DNA from: Priapulus caudatus
Taxonomy: Eukaryota; Priapulida; Priapulimorpha; Priapulimorphida; Priapulidae
Direction of reading: 5' to 3'
Assembly (NCBI RefSeq): GCF_000485595.1
Contig: NW_014578066.1
Location: forward strand, 64,866 to 112,448
Length of the DNA stretch: 47,583 nt
Position numbers and translations under genes: made by a program. Under the pieces are notes generated by a model that saw only the letters and a list, made by a program, of their open reading frames with translations, searched no databases and was not told where the DNA came from. This document shows, piece after piece, positions 17,807 to 26,999 of this stretch. Every line of letters begins with the position of its first letter. Within the stretch, counting starts at the first letter, position 1.

Positions 17807-18794
17807 GACAATGAAATCAAATGATAAAAAGTGTGCGGTGTTAAGTACAACTGGTCTGGCTGCAGCGAATTACTCTGAGTTTGAAGGCACCACTCTGCAC
17901 AGGTGATCAGGGATTCGTGATGGCAGGCATTCACCAGATGATTTGGTAAACCTGATAAGAAATGATGTTAATTATGAAAAATGCAAAGAAAACATTTTGT
18001 CAGTTGAAGTTCTAGTGCTGGATGAAATTTCAATGCTCAGCTATAAATGTTTTGAAACGTTCGAGAAAATCTGCAGAGCCATCAGGAACACATCCTCAGC
18101 CTTTGGTGGCATACAGTTAATAGCAGCAGGTGACTTTTATCAACTACCACCGGTACCAAACCAAGAAATCGGCGACAATGGTGACTACTGTTTTAACAGT
18201 CAGGTTTTCATTTCGACCTTTGTCCACATCATTCAACTGCAGAACGTGTTAAGACAGACCAAACCTCAGCTGATTAAAGCAGTTAATGAATAATGAACTC
18301 TCACGGCACTGCTACACAAGAAACAAACGAACTACTGAAGTCTCTATTCAGGCCACCGATTTCACTTACAAAGCCAGTTCACCTGTTTGCTAGGAACATT
18401 GATGCAGACCTTCACAACTGTGATGAGCTGGCAAAACTCTCGGGAAAACCAAAAACTTTTACGGCAACCGATTCTGGAGACACCAAACTGCTCAAACGAT
18501 GTAGGACACCAAAACATGTTACACTGAAGGAAGGAGCACCAGTAATTCCGACGGCAAATTTATCGGATCAGCTTGTAAATGGCCTGCGAGGTACTGTTGA
18601 GAACATACAAGGTGACTGTCCCACTGTGAAATTTTTGCTTAAAAACAAAGAAGTTCTGCACTGCATACCTCCATCTAATTTCAAAATCTTCTGCAAGCAG
18701 GCAAACAAAGACGTGGCATGTCAAACCCAAATTCCCTTGAGGTTAGCGTATGCTTTAACGATACATAAATGCCAAGGCATGACCATGGACAGCA
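17807..18794 (+). pseudogene. PIF1-like helicase, truncated copy D (best read)
   Basis: After the acceptor the frame reads KKCAVLSTTGLAAANYSEF (motif Ia region), then in ORF 17943-18293 LVLDEISMLS (Walker B, residues 24-33) and GGIQLIAAGDFYQLPPVP (motif III, 55-72), with LQNVLRQTKPQ as motif IV. A one-base shift at about 18290 enters ORF 18293-18829: KEGAPVIPTANLSDQLVNGL and LRLAYALTIHKCQGMTMD (motifs V/VI, 149-166). The Walker A P-loop is not in the window and would be on an upstream exon. Sequence is cut at 18794 by a P2X7-like fragment, so the C-terminal extension of copies A and B is missing. Confidence 0.9.
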
Positions 18795-19270
18795 CTAAAA
18801 TGGCAGAAGCTCAGATGACAAAATTGTAAAATGCATCACGGATCACCCTGGTATGGAAGCCGTTGTGCCTTGACCAATGGGGCCTGCAGGTTGCATGGTT
18901 TGCCTATCGACAGCAATACCGCGGTAATGCATTTGAGGGACCTATGCATGCAAAGTACCGCCACATTGCATACTGACAGTTAGTTCGTTGGTGCTTTGGA
19001 TACTTGGGGAGAGATACTATAGGGTGGTTTTACCAGCATGTGCTATATCTTGTATCCGCGCACACTTTCCAGACGAAAAGCCATGCCTTCGGACAAGGAA
19101 TGCAAGAGATTCCAGCCAGCAGCACACCAGCACTTACCACACCTGAACTAGTACACACCCACTGCTGACCGACGGGTTTTGAATCTAGCTTCAACATGAC
19201 AACGTCAACAAGCTTGAGTCAATCACCATTGTACAGTGAGGTGTAGCTAACAGTTTGCAACTAGTGCTAC
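18795..19270 (+). pseudogene. P2X7-like cytosolic domain fragment, copy 1
   Basis: Across two frames the sequence reads KMAEAQMTKL, CITDHPGMEAV, LDQWGLQVAWFAYRQQY, EGPMHAKYRHIAY, QLVRWCFGYLGRD. This is the conserved block of the P2X7 C-terminal cytosolic domain, which in invertebrates occurs in many stand-alone and transposon-linked proteins and is rich in zinc-binding residues. There is an in-frame TGA at 18974-18976 and a shift near 18870. The same fragment, with the same TGA, is at 25819-26285. The first residues extend the helicase frame of copy D without a break. Confidence 0.8.
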
Positions 19271-19554
19271 TAGTTAGTTACTGAGTAGTCACTACTATAG
19301 TTTCAGTACTACAGGTACATTAGGCTATCATTCTTCTGAAAACTTCTCAGTAATACACTAAACATGTAAAAATTATGCTTAACCACTCACTCAGGCAATC
19401 GAGGCACTCAGGCAGGCGCCGTTTTCAAACGCAATCTTCAGAAATGTTTAATAGTGAGCCAGCTGACCGTGTTACAAATAAATTATGCATGCTATCGTGA
19501 AATTTTTCACCAACATATACCAAAATTATTAGATATAATCGCATAAAAATAGAA
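19271..19554. other. Intergenic, AT-rich
   Basis: No coding frame or repeat recognised. It contains short CACTCAGGCA duplications near 19387-19415. Confidence 0.4.
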
Positions 19555-19976
19555 TTGCAGGTCCTCTTTAATCAGGGTGACTTAAGTCAGCGGGTGAGAG
19601 AGAACGAGGAGACGGAGAAGCAGGCAGCCCTGGAATTGGCGATTGGGCGACCGGTCAACGAAGGAGCCGACGGAGAGTGGAGAAGGGAGGAAAGAAAGAA
19701 AACGGACAGGTTAGAGGAGATGTTAGAAACCCTGACGGGACAAAGAGGGGCTCCGCAGCAGGAGAGATGTTAATGCGGAGAGAAGATCGCGGGAAGAGCC
19801 GACCGAAGGACATGGGGTCGCGCTCGAGTGGAGGTGAGATGAGTGAAGACCAGCGGCGTGTGAGAGAGAGACGAGGGCGGTCGAGACGAGACGAGCTAAA
19901 GTCTCGGAAGCTACGGAAGAAACTGGAGGAGAGGTACGGGCCTGATCAGCTGACAACAAGCAGCAGGTGAGAGCTG
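19555..19976 (+). CDS. Two overlapping highly charged ORFs, unrecognised
   Basis: Frames 19555-19773 (QRVRENEETEKQAALELAIG, then RREERKKTDRLEEMLETL) and 19677-19970 (basic, many RR and KK) overlap. The first resembles a coiled coil; a gag or LINE ORF1 origin is possible. G/C-rich purine composition is unlike the AT-rich neighbours. A one-base shift near 19775 could join them. Downstream GEYGRQLRKLAKVAEHDRR-like sequence (about 19975-20035) continues the charged character in another frame. Confidence 0.3.
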
Positions 19977-20204
19977 GGCCGAGTACGGCCGACAGCTCCG
20001 CAAGTTGGCTAAGGTAGCTGAACATGACAGACGCCCAGGTCGGGAGGTGGCTAGTCCCGACAATGACTCAAGTCATGAGTATTGATGAGAATTGATTGGA
20101 TGATGAATGGATTTCATGACCATCAATTGATGATGGATTTTATGAATTGATGAGTATGATGCCCGAGAATGTTCAACGTCATTTACTGTTCTAATTCTGA
20201 TTTT
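19977..20204. other. Cryptic GATGA-rich stretch
   Basis: From about 20076 to 20165 the sequence is built of GATGA, TTGATGA and ATGAATTGATG words, without a fixed period. No coding signal. Confidence 0.45.
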
Positions 20205-20854
20205 GTCCAGCTTCAGATTTAATAGAGCGCAATATAACCGCATGTGATCTCGAGGTGCTCGCTGCCCACTGGGCAGTATTCGATTCAATTTTTACTGGAG
20301 AATTTCGCCTAAACCGGGCTTCATGAAACGGACAAACAATTTTCTTCGTGCATTCTTACCATGAAATAGTTTCTGGGTTAACGAAGATAATGGTAATAGC
20401 CAGATAATATCACTTTACCCTGAGGTCCACTAACACATTTCGTTCGAAAATCTTGTGTAATCATGATTCTGAAACGATCGCTAAAAGTAGATGAATGGCA
20501 TTAAATCTAATAAATTTTATTAACATTATTAACTGTTGCAGGTGTCCCTGGACGTCTTCACCTGTGGGCAATATCTGCATGATTCGTAGATCAACTGGCT
20601 CCCCTCTCAGTTGGTACTGCTTAATGGTGAGGACGACGTGGCTAGCTGGACACCCCCTTAACATAAAGCGAAGACTACTAAGGAGCAAGCTGTTATGGGT
20701 TCACCACGTTTGAAGAATTTAGATTGTAGTCATAGACGAATAAGCACGTTTTTGTCCAACTTTAATCTGTTTGTAATCTTTGTTGCCAGCTGTGTTCCAT
20801 ACGATACAGTGGCTATCTTGAACGCACCACAGAGCCATCGTTTATGTGTGGGGT
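20205..20854 (-). repeat. Right arm of the ~600-bp inverted repeat, ends at gap
   Basis: Reverse complement of 16660-17250, including the inverted hairpin element at 20541-20657 and the LTR end (20690-20854). It runs straight into the N run, so its outer end is unknown. Confidence 0.85.
20541..20657 (-). mobile_element. MITE-like hairpin element, inverted copy
   Basis: Ends GGTGTCC...GGACACCCCC; homologous to 16821-16935 in reverse orientation, with several indels. Lies within the right arm and so was duplicated with it. Confidence 0.6.
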
Positions 20855-21616
20855 NNNNNNNNNNNNNNNNNNNNNNNNNNNNNNNNNNNNNNNNNNNNNN
20901 NNNNNNNNNNNNNNNNNNNNNNNNNNNNNNNNNNNNNNNNNNNNNNNNNNNNNNNNNNNNNNNNNNNNNNNNNNNNNNNNNNNNNNNNNNNNNNNNNNNN
21001 NNNNNNNNNNNNNNNNNNNNNNNNNNNNNNNNNNNNNNNNNNNNNNNNNNNNNNNNNNNNNNNNNNNNNNNNNNNNNNNNNNNNNNNNNNNNNNNNNNNN
21101 NNNNNNNNNNNNNNNNNNNNNNNNNNNNNNNNNNNNNNNNNNNNNNNNNNNNNNNNNNNNNNNNNNNNNNNNNNNNNNNNNNNNNNNNNNNNNNNNNNNN
21201 NNNNNNNNNNNNNNNNNNNNNNNNNNNNNNNNNNNNNNNNNNNNNNNNNNNNNNNNNNNNNNNNNNNNNNNNNNNNNNNNNNNNNNNNNNNNNNNNNNNN
21301 NNNNNNNNNNNNNNNNNNNNNNNNNNNNNNNNNNNNNNNNNNNNNNNNNNNNNNNNNNNNNNNNNNNNNNNNNNNNNNNNNNNNNNNNNNNNNNNNNNNN
21401 NNNNNNNNNNNNNNNNNNNNNNNNNNNNNNNNNNNNNNNNNNNNNNNNNNNNNNNNNNNNNNNNNNNNNNNNNNNNNNNNNNNNNNNNNNNNNNNNNNNN
21501 NNNNNNNNNNNNNNNNNNNNNNNNNNNNNNNNNNNNNNNNNNNNNNNNNNNNNNNNNNNNNNNNNNNNNNNNNNNNNNNNNNNNNNNNNNNNNNNNNNNN
21601 NNNNNNNNNNNNNNNN
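20855..21616. other. Assembly gap, 762 N
   Basis: Run of N. Predicted open frames crossing it carry no information. Confidence 1.
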
Positions 21617-22740
21617 ACCGTTCCGACCACGTTTGACTGCAACGTCAGCGTCCGTGCGTGTGCGCCCCCTTACCCTGTGCGTGGCGCGCTAGGGGAGACG
21701 GTGGATGGCCTCGGGGACCCCCACCGAGGACTGCGGCGGAGCGCAGCATGCAACCGCCGGGGAGTGAGGCGGGCGTCTCCATGTGATGACGGACCGGCGC
21801 GATATGCAAGACAAACGTCGGACGTCGCCGCGTGGTCCGGCGGTTGAGGACCATGCCATTGAGTCCGAGCCAGGTCAGCGATGGCCACATCTTCGCGGAG
21901 AAAGCTGCATCCGCAAGACGTGAGAACCCAGGTCAGGCGCCGCCGCCTCGTGCAGGTGAGTGACGGGCGGCGGAGTCTCGAGAGTGACTCGTGGCATCTC
22001 TGCCCTGCATCTCCAATCAACCGAGGTAGCCTGCTGTGTCCAGGGTGTTTGGAGGGGGCGCGCGAGGTCTGCAAGGGTGACGTGCGTGGCATTTCCGCCG
22101 CTCTATCTCCAATCAACCGCGTAGCTGCTGGTGCAGGCGTGTGGTGACGGGGCGGAGTCTCTACGGTGACGATGATGATGATGATGAGTAGGGCTCTGCC
22201 GCTCCTCTCCAGGTGAGGCCGGTGTGGGTGCGCGTCCCGGGCCGGGCGCCGCACCGGTGTTCGCGCGGCGCCGTAGCCATCGAAGTCTCCAGACAGGTGG
22301 AACACCTCCAGCGGCGCACGACGTCTCGACCATGTGCCCTGGCGAGGGTGGTGCTCCAGTGACGTGGCTACTCGGGTCGTCTTGGGTAGCTCGAGAACGG
22401 CGCCAAGTCGCATAGAGGGCAGCGGCTCGGACCCGGCGGCGGGTAGAGCAAAACGTGAGCCTGGTTGCTTGCTTGATGAGCTCAGTTGCCGCTAACCTCC
22501 GTCCTCTCGCTTGCAGCCTTCAGGCGGCGCAACGGCAATTCTTTATGCCGGCGGCCCGCCGCGTCTAGCTGTAGGGAATTCTGCTGACAACAGACAGACG
22601 CCTACGGTGCTTGACTGTTGGCGCATGCCGTGCTCGCACGCTGGAAGTGTTTGGCGCACTCTGCGTGCCACGCGACTTGCGACTTCCATGGTCGGGAGTC
22701 GCAGAGCGCGCATCGGAGTACAGCGCAGCTAGTCGGAAAC
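21617..22740. other. GC-rich segment with a short direct repeat, function unknown
   Basis: About 1.1 kb, strongly GC-rich next to AT-rich flanks. The block GGCATxTCxxC...ATCTCCAATCAACCG followed by TAGC.TGCTG occurs twice (about 21993-22040 and 22089-22135) after GGTGA. There is a (GAT)6 microsatellite at 22171-22188. Frames up to 247 codons on the minus strand are low-complexity Pro/Arg/His and I do not accept them as genes. GTGAG and TGCAG words could be splice sites, but no exon stands out. Confidence 0.4.
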
Positions 22741-23084
22741 ACTAGCCCGGATTTAGTGGCCTCCATCCGCGAGTAAATCCGCTGTGTGCCTGGTGGTGTC
22801 ACGCGTCCATGTGCAAATTGAACGGTAACTCAGGCGAAAGGACTGATCAGCTGGGTGCCCGTGTGTCACCGTACAGTGTGCAGCGGCAGATAAGCAAATT
22901 AGTAGAAAATTGTAGAAAAGCAAATGGCAAATGTAGAAATTGCTCTTCACCAGCACTGTAGTCTGTACTCGAGCTTTGCAGGCACTGTACGTTGCAGACC
23001 GTAGCGCCGTCCACACTGCCAGTCTGGCAGTCACACGCCTGTCCTTCCTCCAGGAAGCAGCTCGACCTGATGGCCTCGCGGTGT
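22741..23084. other. Intergenic, nothing recognised
   Basis: Mixed composition. A 93-codon minus-strand frame (22753-23034) shows no motif. No repeat with the rest of the window. Confidence 0.4.
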
Positions 23085-23329
23085 GAAATTAGAGATGTTT
23101 ATTGGAATATATTTGCATATGGGACTTGTAAAGATGTCTCAGATAGGTAGTTACTGGTCTAGTGCTTGTAGATATCTACCGATAGCAGGTATACAGGATG
23201 GCATTCATGTTAATTTCATCATAACCATGCTCATCGGCTCTAAATGACCTACAATGTGTTAATGAGCCGTTACACCCCAATTCATCATCAACTCAACTTG
23301 CAAATTGGAATCGGCAACTCAAACCAAGG

Positions 23330-23710
23330 CTGAGCAACCCTCAGGCTGAGACAACACCGAAAACCATGAAAACATCAAGGAACTTGATGCTACTAGAGAA
23401 ATCCCTCAGCAACGCTATTGAACGAGCATTCGAGTGCTCAGTCAAGGCATGGGAACCAATAGTCAAAATAATGGCCGACACGCAGCGAGGATTCAGGTCC
23501 TCCATCGCGGATTTAAATAAAGAAAAGACTACCCTAATTAAAATAAGTAACAAGATCGATGCTTCTACGGACTGCCAAACCAACATTGACAGCAAACTAC
23601 ATCACCTCGAACAACTAACCCAGCAGAACATTCAGATCTCAAAAGGTACTAACACCCAACTAGAAGGGATAAAACGCCAGGTCAGTAATCTAGAGATGCA
23701 AGAACAATAA
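23330..23710 (+). CDS. Coiled-coil ORF, LINE ORF1- or Gag-like, copy 1
   Basis: ORF 23366-23710 (114 aa) is helical and charged, with heptad-like spacing: NKEKTTLIKISNKIDASTDC, then SKLHHLEQLTQQNIQISKG and LEGIKRQVSNLEMQEQ. It lies upstream of a LINE RT remnant in the same block, so an ORF1-type RNA-binding coiled coil is the best guess. The upstream frame can be extended in part to about 23300 without an ATG. No RRM or zinc knuckle visible. The copy at 34850-35235 is broken by indels. Confidence 0.45.
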   Translation: MSNPQAETTPKTMKTSRNLMLLEKSLSNAIERAFECSVKAWEPIVKIMADTQRGFRSSIADLNKEKTTLIKISNKIDASTDCQTNIDSKLHHLEQLTQQNIQISKGTNTQLEGIKRQVSNLEMQEQ

Positions 23711-23859
23711 CCCAGAGGTGAGAACAGTGGACAGCCGAAAGCACATCACAACCGCCTTGATCAGGCCATTATTCAATAGGTCTGACTTCTCTGAGTCTAT
23801 GTAATGGCTGAATGCACTGTAAGATGATGAACATCAAATGAAGGCTAGTGACTTTATAT

Positions 23860-24130
23860 TGATGAGAGATTTTTGCTGTGCCAACTGTGCTGCGCAAACG
23901 CCGTACGATCTGGGGTACTGAGGAATGCTTCAGCGACGGACTTTCAGGAAGGGGAGCAACATGACAATGCTTGGGTCTTCACCGTAGTCTCGCACAAAAA
24001 TACAAACACTCGCGGCCCAGCTAAAGTGGTGATTGCAAAGGCTGCGTACCATCATGGATGTTTGGGTGAACAAGTGTCTTGCAACCTGCGTTCTCAGCTG
24101 CAGTGGAAAGGATCGGCTCCTTTTTCCTAA
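23860..24130 (+). pseudogene. Fragment resembling a tyrosine-recombinase-like protein, copy 1
   Basis: ORF 23873-24130 contains LRNASATDFQEGEQHDNAWV, then VSHKNTNTRGPAKVVIAKA. The pattern R(N)xxxxDF...VFTVxxHKTxxTxGPAKVVI is one I associate with tyrosine-recombinase/Crypton-like proteins of invertebrates and fish. The catalytic tyrosine region is not present. The frame becomes uncertain after CLGEQVSCNLRS. Damaged counterpart at 35440-35650. Confidence 0.4.
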
Positions 24131-24185
24131 CCTTAATGTGCAAACAATTTCAATATTGAAAATAGACAAACGATCTGTTCTGGAA

Positions 24186-24272
24186 GGGGGGTGTCCAGTA
24201 GCCAGGTCGTCTCACCATATAAGCAGACCAACTGCAGAGTGGGAGCAGTTGATCTACGAAATGCAGATATTG
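24186..24272 (+). mobile_element. Left half of the MITE-like element
   Basis: GGGGTGTCCAGTAGCCAGG through GATATTG matches 16821-16910, then diverges into LINE sequence (ATTGAATAAACATAG). The right inverted end is missing. The LINE homology begins right at the break. Confidence 0.65.
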
Positions 24273-24590
24273 GATTGAATAAACATAGTCAAAAGCGAAT
24301 CTGTTGCGAATGGAACTTGGACTGGTCGTTAGGCTCATTCACGGCCGAAGGTATTGTCTTTTTAGTAGATATATATGAAATGGTCAGATTAAATTACAAA
24401 GATAAAATTCGGGAAATTACCCATCTTCTGTCTGCTTGGCAAAACCGGCCTCTCACAGTTCTCGGCAGACTCTGCATTTTGAAATTTTTAGTTGTTCCAG
24501 AATTAACCTATCAGTTTGCTACATTACCAAACCCCAGCCAGGACGTTATTAAACAGTTCAATCAAATTTACTTTAAGTTTCTGTAGAAAA
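24273..24590 (+). pseudogene. LINE (L1/Tx1-like) post-RT region, copy 1
   Basis: The frame within 24191-24586 reads DKIREITHLLSAWQNRPLTV, then LGRLCILKFLVVPELTYQFA, then LPNPSQDVIKQFNQIYFKFL. This is the KI..I...L..W..R.LT..G+i.vIK.L..p.l.Y....LP.P......lN.i.F.FlW region that follows the RT core in L1/Tx1-type elements. The RT catalytic core is not here. TAG ends the frame at 24586, just where the conserved tryptophan is expected. Second copy at 35874-36230. Confidence 0.75.
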
Positions 24591-24643
24591 TTGATAGAAG
24601 TTGCACGAAGAGCAATATATATAGAATACTATTTTATCATTCA

Positions 24644-24838
24644 GAGTTTCAAAGAAGAGTACTCTACATGCTCAGTGAAATACGCAGCATGATAAAGGAC
24701 GTTAAAACTCATGAGGACACGGAGCCAGAGTTTCACGTTGAACAAGTCTCAACACTCGAGGAACTGATGGCATGGGAAAAAGAATTAAAAACGCCCGAGA
24801 ATCGACAGTTGGTGGTTAGTACACAGGCACAATTTTAG
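24644..24838 (+). pseudogene. DUF4806-like exon fragment
   Basis: Behind the acceptor TTTTATCATTCAG, one frame reads FQRRVLYMLSEIRSMIKDVK, then VSTLEELMAWEKELKTPENR, ending QLVV near a GTGGTTAGT donor-like site; TAG follows at 24836-24838. FQRxVLxxLxxIR and LPxxTxEELxxxExxLxDxxxRxxLV are the two signatures of DUF4806 proteins, found across arthropods and cnidarians, often near mobile elements. Only the first half of the domain is present. The function of the family is unknown. Confidence 0.5.
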
Positions 24839-25620
24839 GGAGATACTAGTCCAATTTCCGAATCTACCTTCATGACATGCTGAGAAATCGTCCTTTATCA
24901 AGTGTTGTTTAGAATGTGAATATTGTAAGAAATTAAAATCAGTGCAGAAAAAACAGTGCCTATATATATAATCAATATCTTAAAACCTTTACTATAAAAC
25001 GTTGATAAACGATTGTATAAATATAACATTTTTGTGAGTTTGTGAGGGGTATTTTAGTCTCATATCTGATATTTTCTGCTTTTAGATATCCCAACTCTCG
25101 AGAATTGGTGGTGTCAGCCTCAGAGACAATGTATATAAGGTGTTACACATGTATATATACTTATAATTTAATTATTATTACGTGGTACCACTTACTCAGT
25201 GTTGACTTCAAATTTAAGTTATAAAATAAGAATTAGTAGAACATTTTTCAACGTTGTTTCAACGTGGTTTTCCGACGTTGTTTCAACCTCTTTTGCCCGC
25301 TGGAATAAGCTGTTAAATAACATGTGTAAAACTACATGTATATACACAGGCTTGATTTGCAGTCTTAAATAGGGCTAGGTGTCGGTAGACTATTTCTGAA
25401 ACGATGCTTACCTTGTCTGTGATCACACAATACACTATATGCATCGCGATAATGAAGAAATAGTACATTGTCAAGATATTACCTGGAGGAGCTAGAAACA
25501 GTTTAGTGCCTAAACAACGCGTTGTGTAACACCATTAGGTGTTACGTTTAGGCTAAAAAATAGCATCGACAAAATAACTTTGGGTTTCACAGAAGAGATT
25601 GCAGAAGAAATCGAAAAGTA
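24839..25620. other. AT-rich intergenic stretch with one repeat end
   Basis: No coding signal. It contains TATATATA runs near 24961, and at 25248-25303 the CAACGTTGTTTCAACGTGG repeat followed by TTTTGCCCGCTGG (listed separately). Confidence 0.5.
25248..25303 (-). repeat. CAACGTTGTTTC repeat with GCCCGCTGG end
   Basis: TCAACGTTGTTTCAACGTGG, a variant CGACGTTGTTTCAACCTC, then TTTTGCCCGCTGG. Read on the minus strand it starts CCAGCGGGCAAAAGAGG, which looks like the terminal inverted repeat of a DNA transposon or MITE common in marine invertebrates. The partner end was not found. Confidence 0.45.
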
Positions 25621-26285
25621 GTTATAATGGAAGACAAAGTTGTGTCGTTTATGTTGAAAAGATACTCCGATATGTGCTATACAGACAGCATGCGCATACT
25701 GGTATCCAGTACGCTTTCGAAAATTGAAAGGTACCAGTACATCAGTATACCAATGCTACCGATTTTTTATTTTAATAGCACCATCTCTTGTGCTGCGCAG
25801 AAATCCCAGAGGTGGTTGCTAAAATGGCAGAAGCTCAGATGACAAAATTGTAAAATGCATCACGGATCACCCTGGTATGGAAGCCGTTGTGCCTTGACCA
25901 ATGGGGCCTGCAGGTTGCATGGTTTGCCTATCGATTGACAGCAATACCGCGGTACTGCATTTGAGGGACTTATGCATGCAAAGTACCGCGACATTGCATA
26001 CTGACAGTTAGTTCGTTGGTGCTTTGGATACTTGGGGAGAGATACTAGGGTGGTTTTACCAGCATGTGCTATATCTTGTATCCGCGCGCCACTTCACCAC
26101 CAGACGAGAAGCCAATCTGTCTTTTCAAGGGATTCAGCCAGCAGCACACAGCACTTACACACCTGAACTAGTAACACCACTGCTGACTGACGGGTTTTGA
26201 ATCTAGCTTCAAATGACAACGCAACAAGCTTGAGTCAATCACCATTGTACAGCAAAGTGTAACTAACAGTTTGCAACTAGTGCAA
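25621..26285 (+). pseudogene. P2X7-like cytosolic domain fragment, copy 2
   Basis: Extends further upstream than copy 1: AEIPEVVAKMAEAQMTKL precedes CITDHPGMEAV and the Trp-rich block (QVAWFAYRQQY, QLVRWCFGYLGRD). ORF 25627-25842 (71 aa) lies in front, in another frame. The same TGA (26002-26004) interrupts the same place as in copy 1, so both descend from one already broken source. Differences from copy 1 are mostly indels, such as CGATTGACAG against CGACAG. Confidence 0.75.
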
Positions 26286-26999
26286 TGAACAACGAGGGGA
26301 GACAGGACAGAGGGACGAACGTTACAATATGATCAATTACAATCTTTGATGTCATTTTTCTCACAATCATTGGAAATGTAGATACAAGGGTTATGCTTTC
26401 ATACAGCGAAATGAAAGCAATTCAGCAGAGTCAAAAAGATTGCCACACAAAATATTGTTACTTTCTGCTTCTGCTTAGGTACAACCAGCGTGGGAAGGGT
26501 CAGGAAAGGGACGTCCTGCAGCAAGGAATACAATTCATGCCATCAGAGACGACTGCGCGCAGTCTGCCAGCTCCGCTCACCAAGCCTGCGAGCCTGCCGT
26601 CGGGCAGCACTAACGTCACCACTTCCCGTCTCCAGTCAATACGGCTGGTACGGTAAGGCACGTCGGGGAAACGGAGAGGCACGTCGGGTATGGCTGCAGT
26701 AGCGACAATGCCACTGCCTACCCAGCCATTGCCACTGCCGCCTCGCCAAAAATTGCAGTGTACGTTGCTCTCCTGTGTGCACACCAAAGTGCAGTTAAGC
26801 CCTCTCTGGTTCCATATACCACACAGAGGTATCAGAAGAGGAAGCTGAACAGGGAAGAGGAAGCAGCTTTATAACACACAATTATAAAACAATAGCGGGT
26901 TTCAATAAAGTAAGATTCACAGCAACGCAGGAACGCAAAGGCTGACACAGGGTCAGCCAATTTACTGTACGATTGAGCGCACAGTGCATGAATATGCTA
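26286..26999. other. Intergenic, nothing firmly recognised
   Basis: Two overlapping + frames (26393-26656, 26490-26702) and one - frame (26500-26787) of similar size occur in a GC-richer patch around 26500-26700. None has a motif. AATAAA-like signals at 26904 (TTCAATAAAGT). Confidence 0.35.

Larger units (their letters stand above)
23085..24590 (+). repeat. Composite repeat block, first copy
   Basis: Same order and orientation as 34537-36230: ATTAGAGATGTTT start, coiled-coil ORF, recombinase-like piece, half hairpin element, LINE RT end. The second copy is about 10 percent longer, through single-base insertions. Confidence 0.8.

Noticed and set aside
17251-18794. Helitron (RepHel) identity for the helicase repeat
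   Set aside because: The helicase is PIF1-type, but no Rep/HUH domain, no 5' TC end between A and T, and no CTRR hairpin end could be seen. A stand-alone PIF1-like gene carried in a duplication is equally consistent.
20695-21847. ORFs of 266-333 codons crossing the gap
   Set aside because: They consist of X residues from the N run.
21670-22413. 247-codon minus-strand ORF in the GC-rich island
   Set aside because: Low-complexity arginine/proline-rich frame without motif, explained by GC content; adjacent to the gap.
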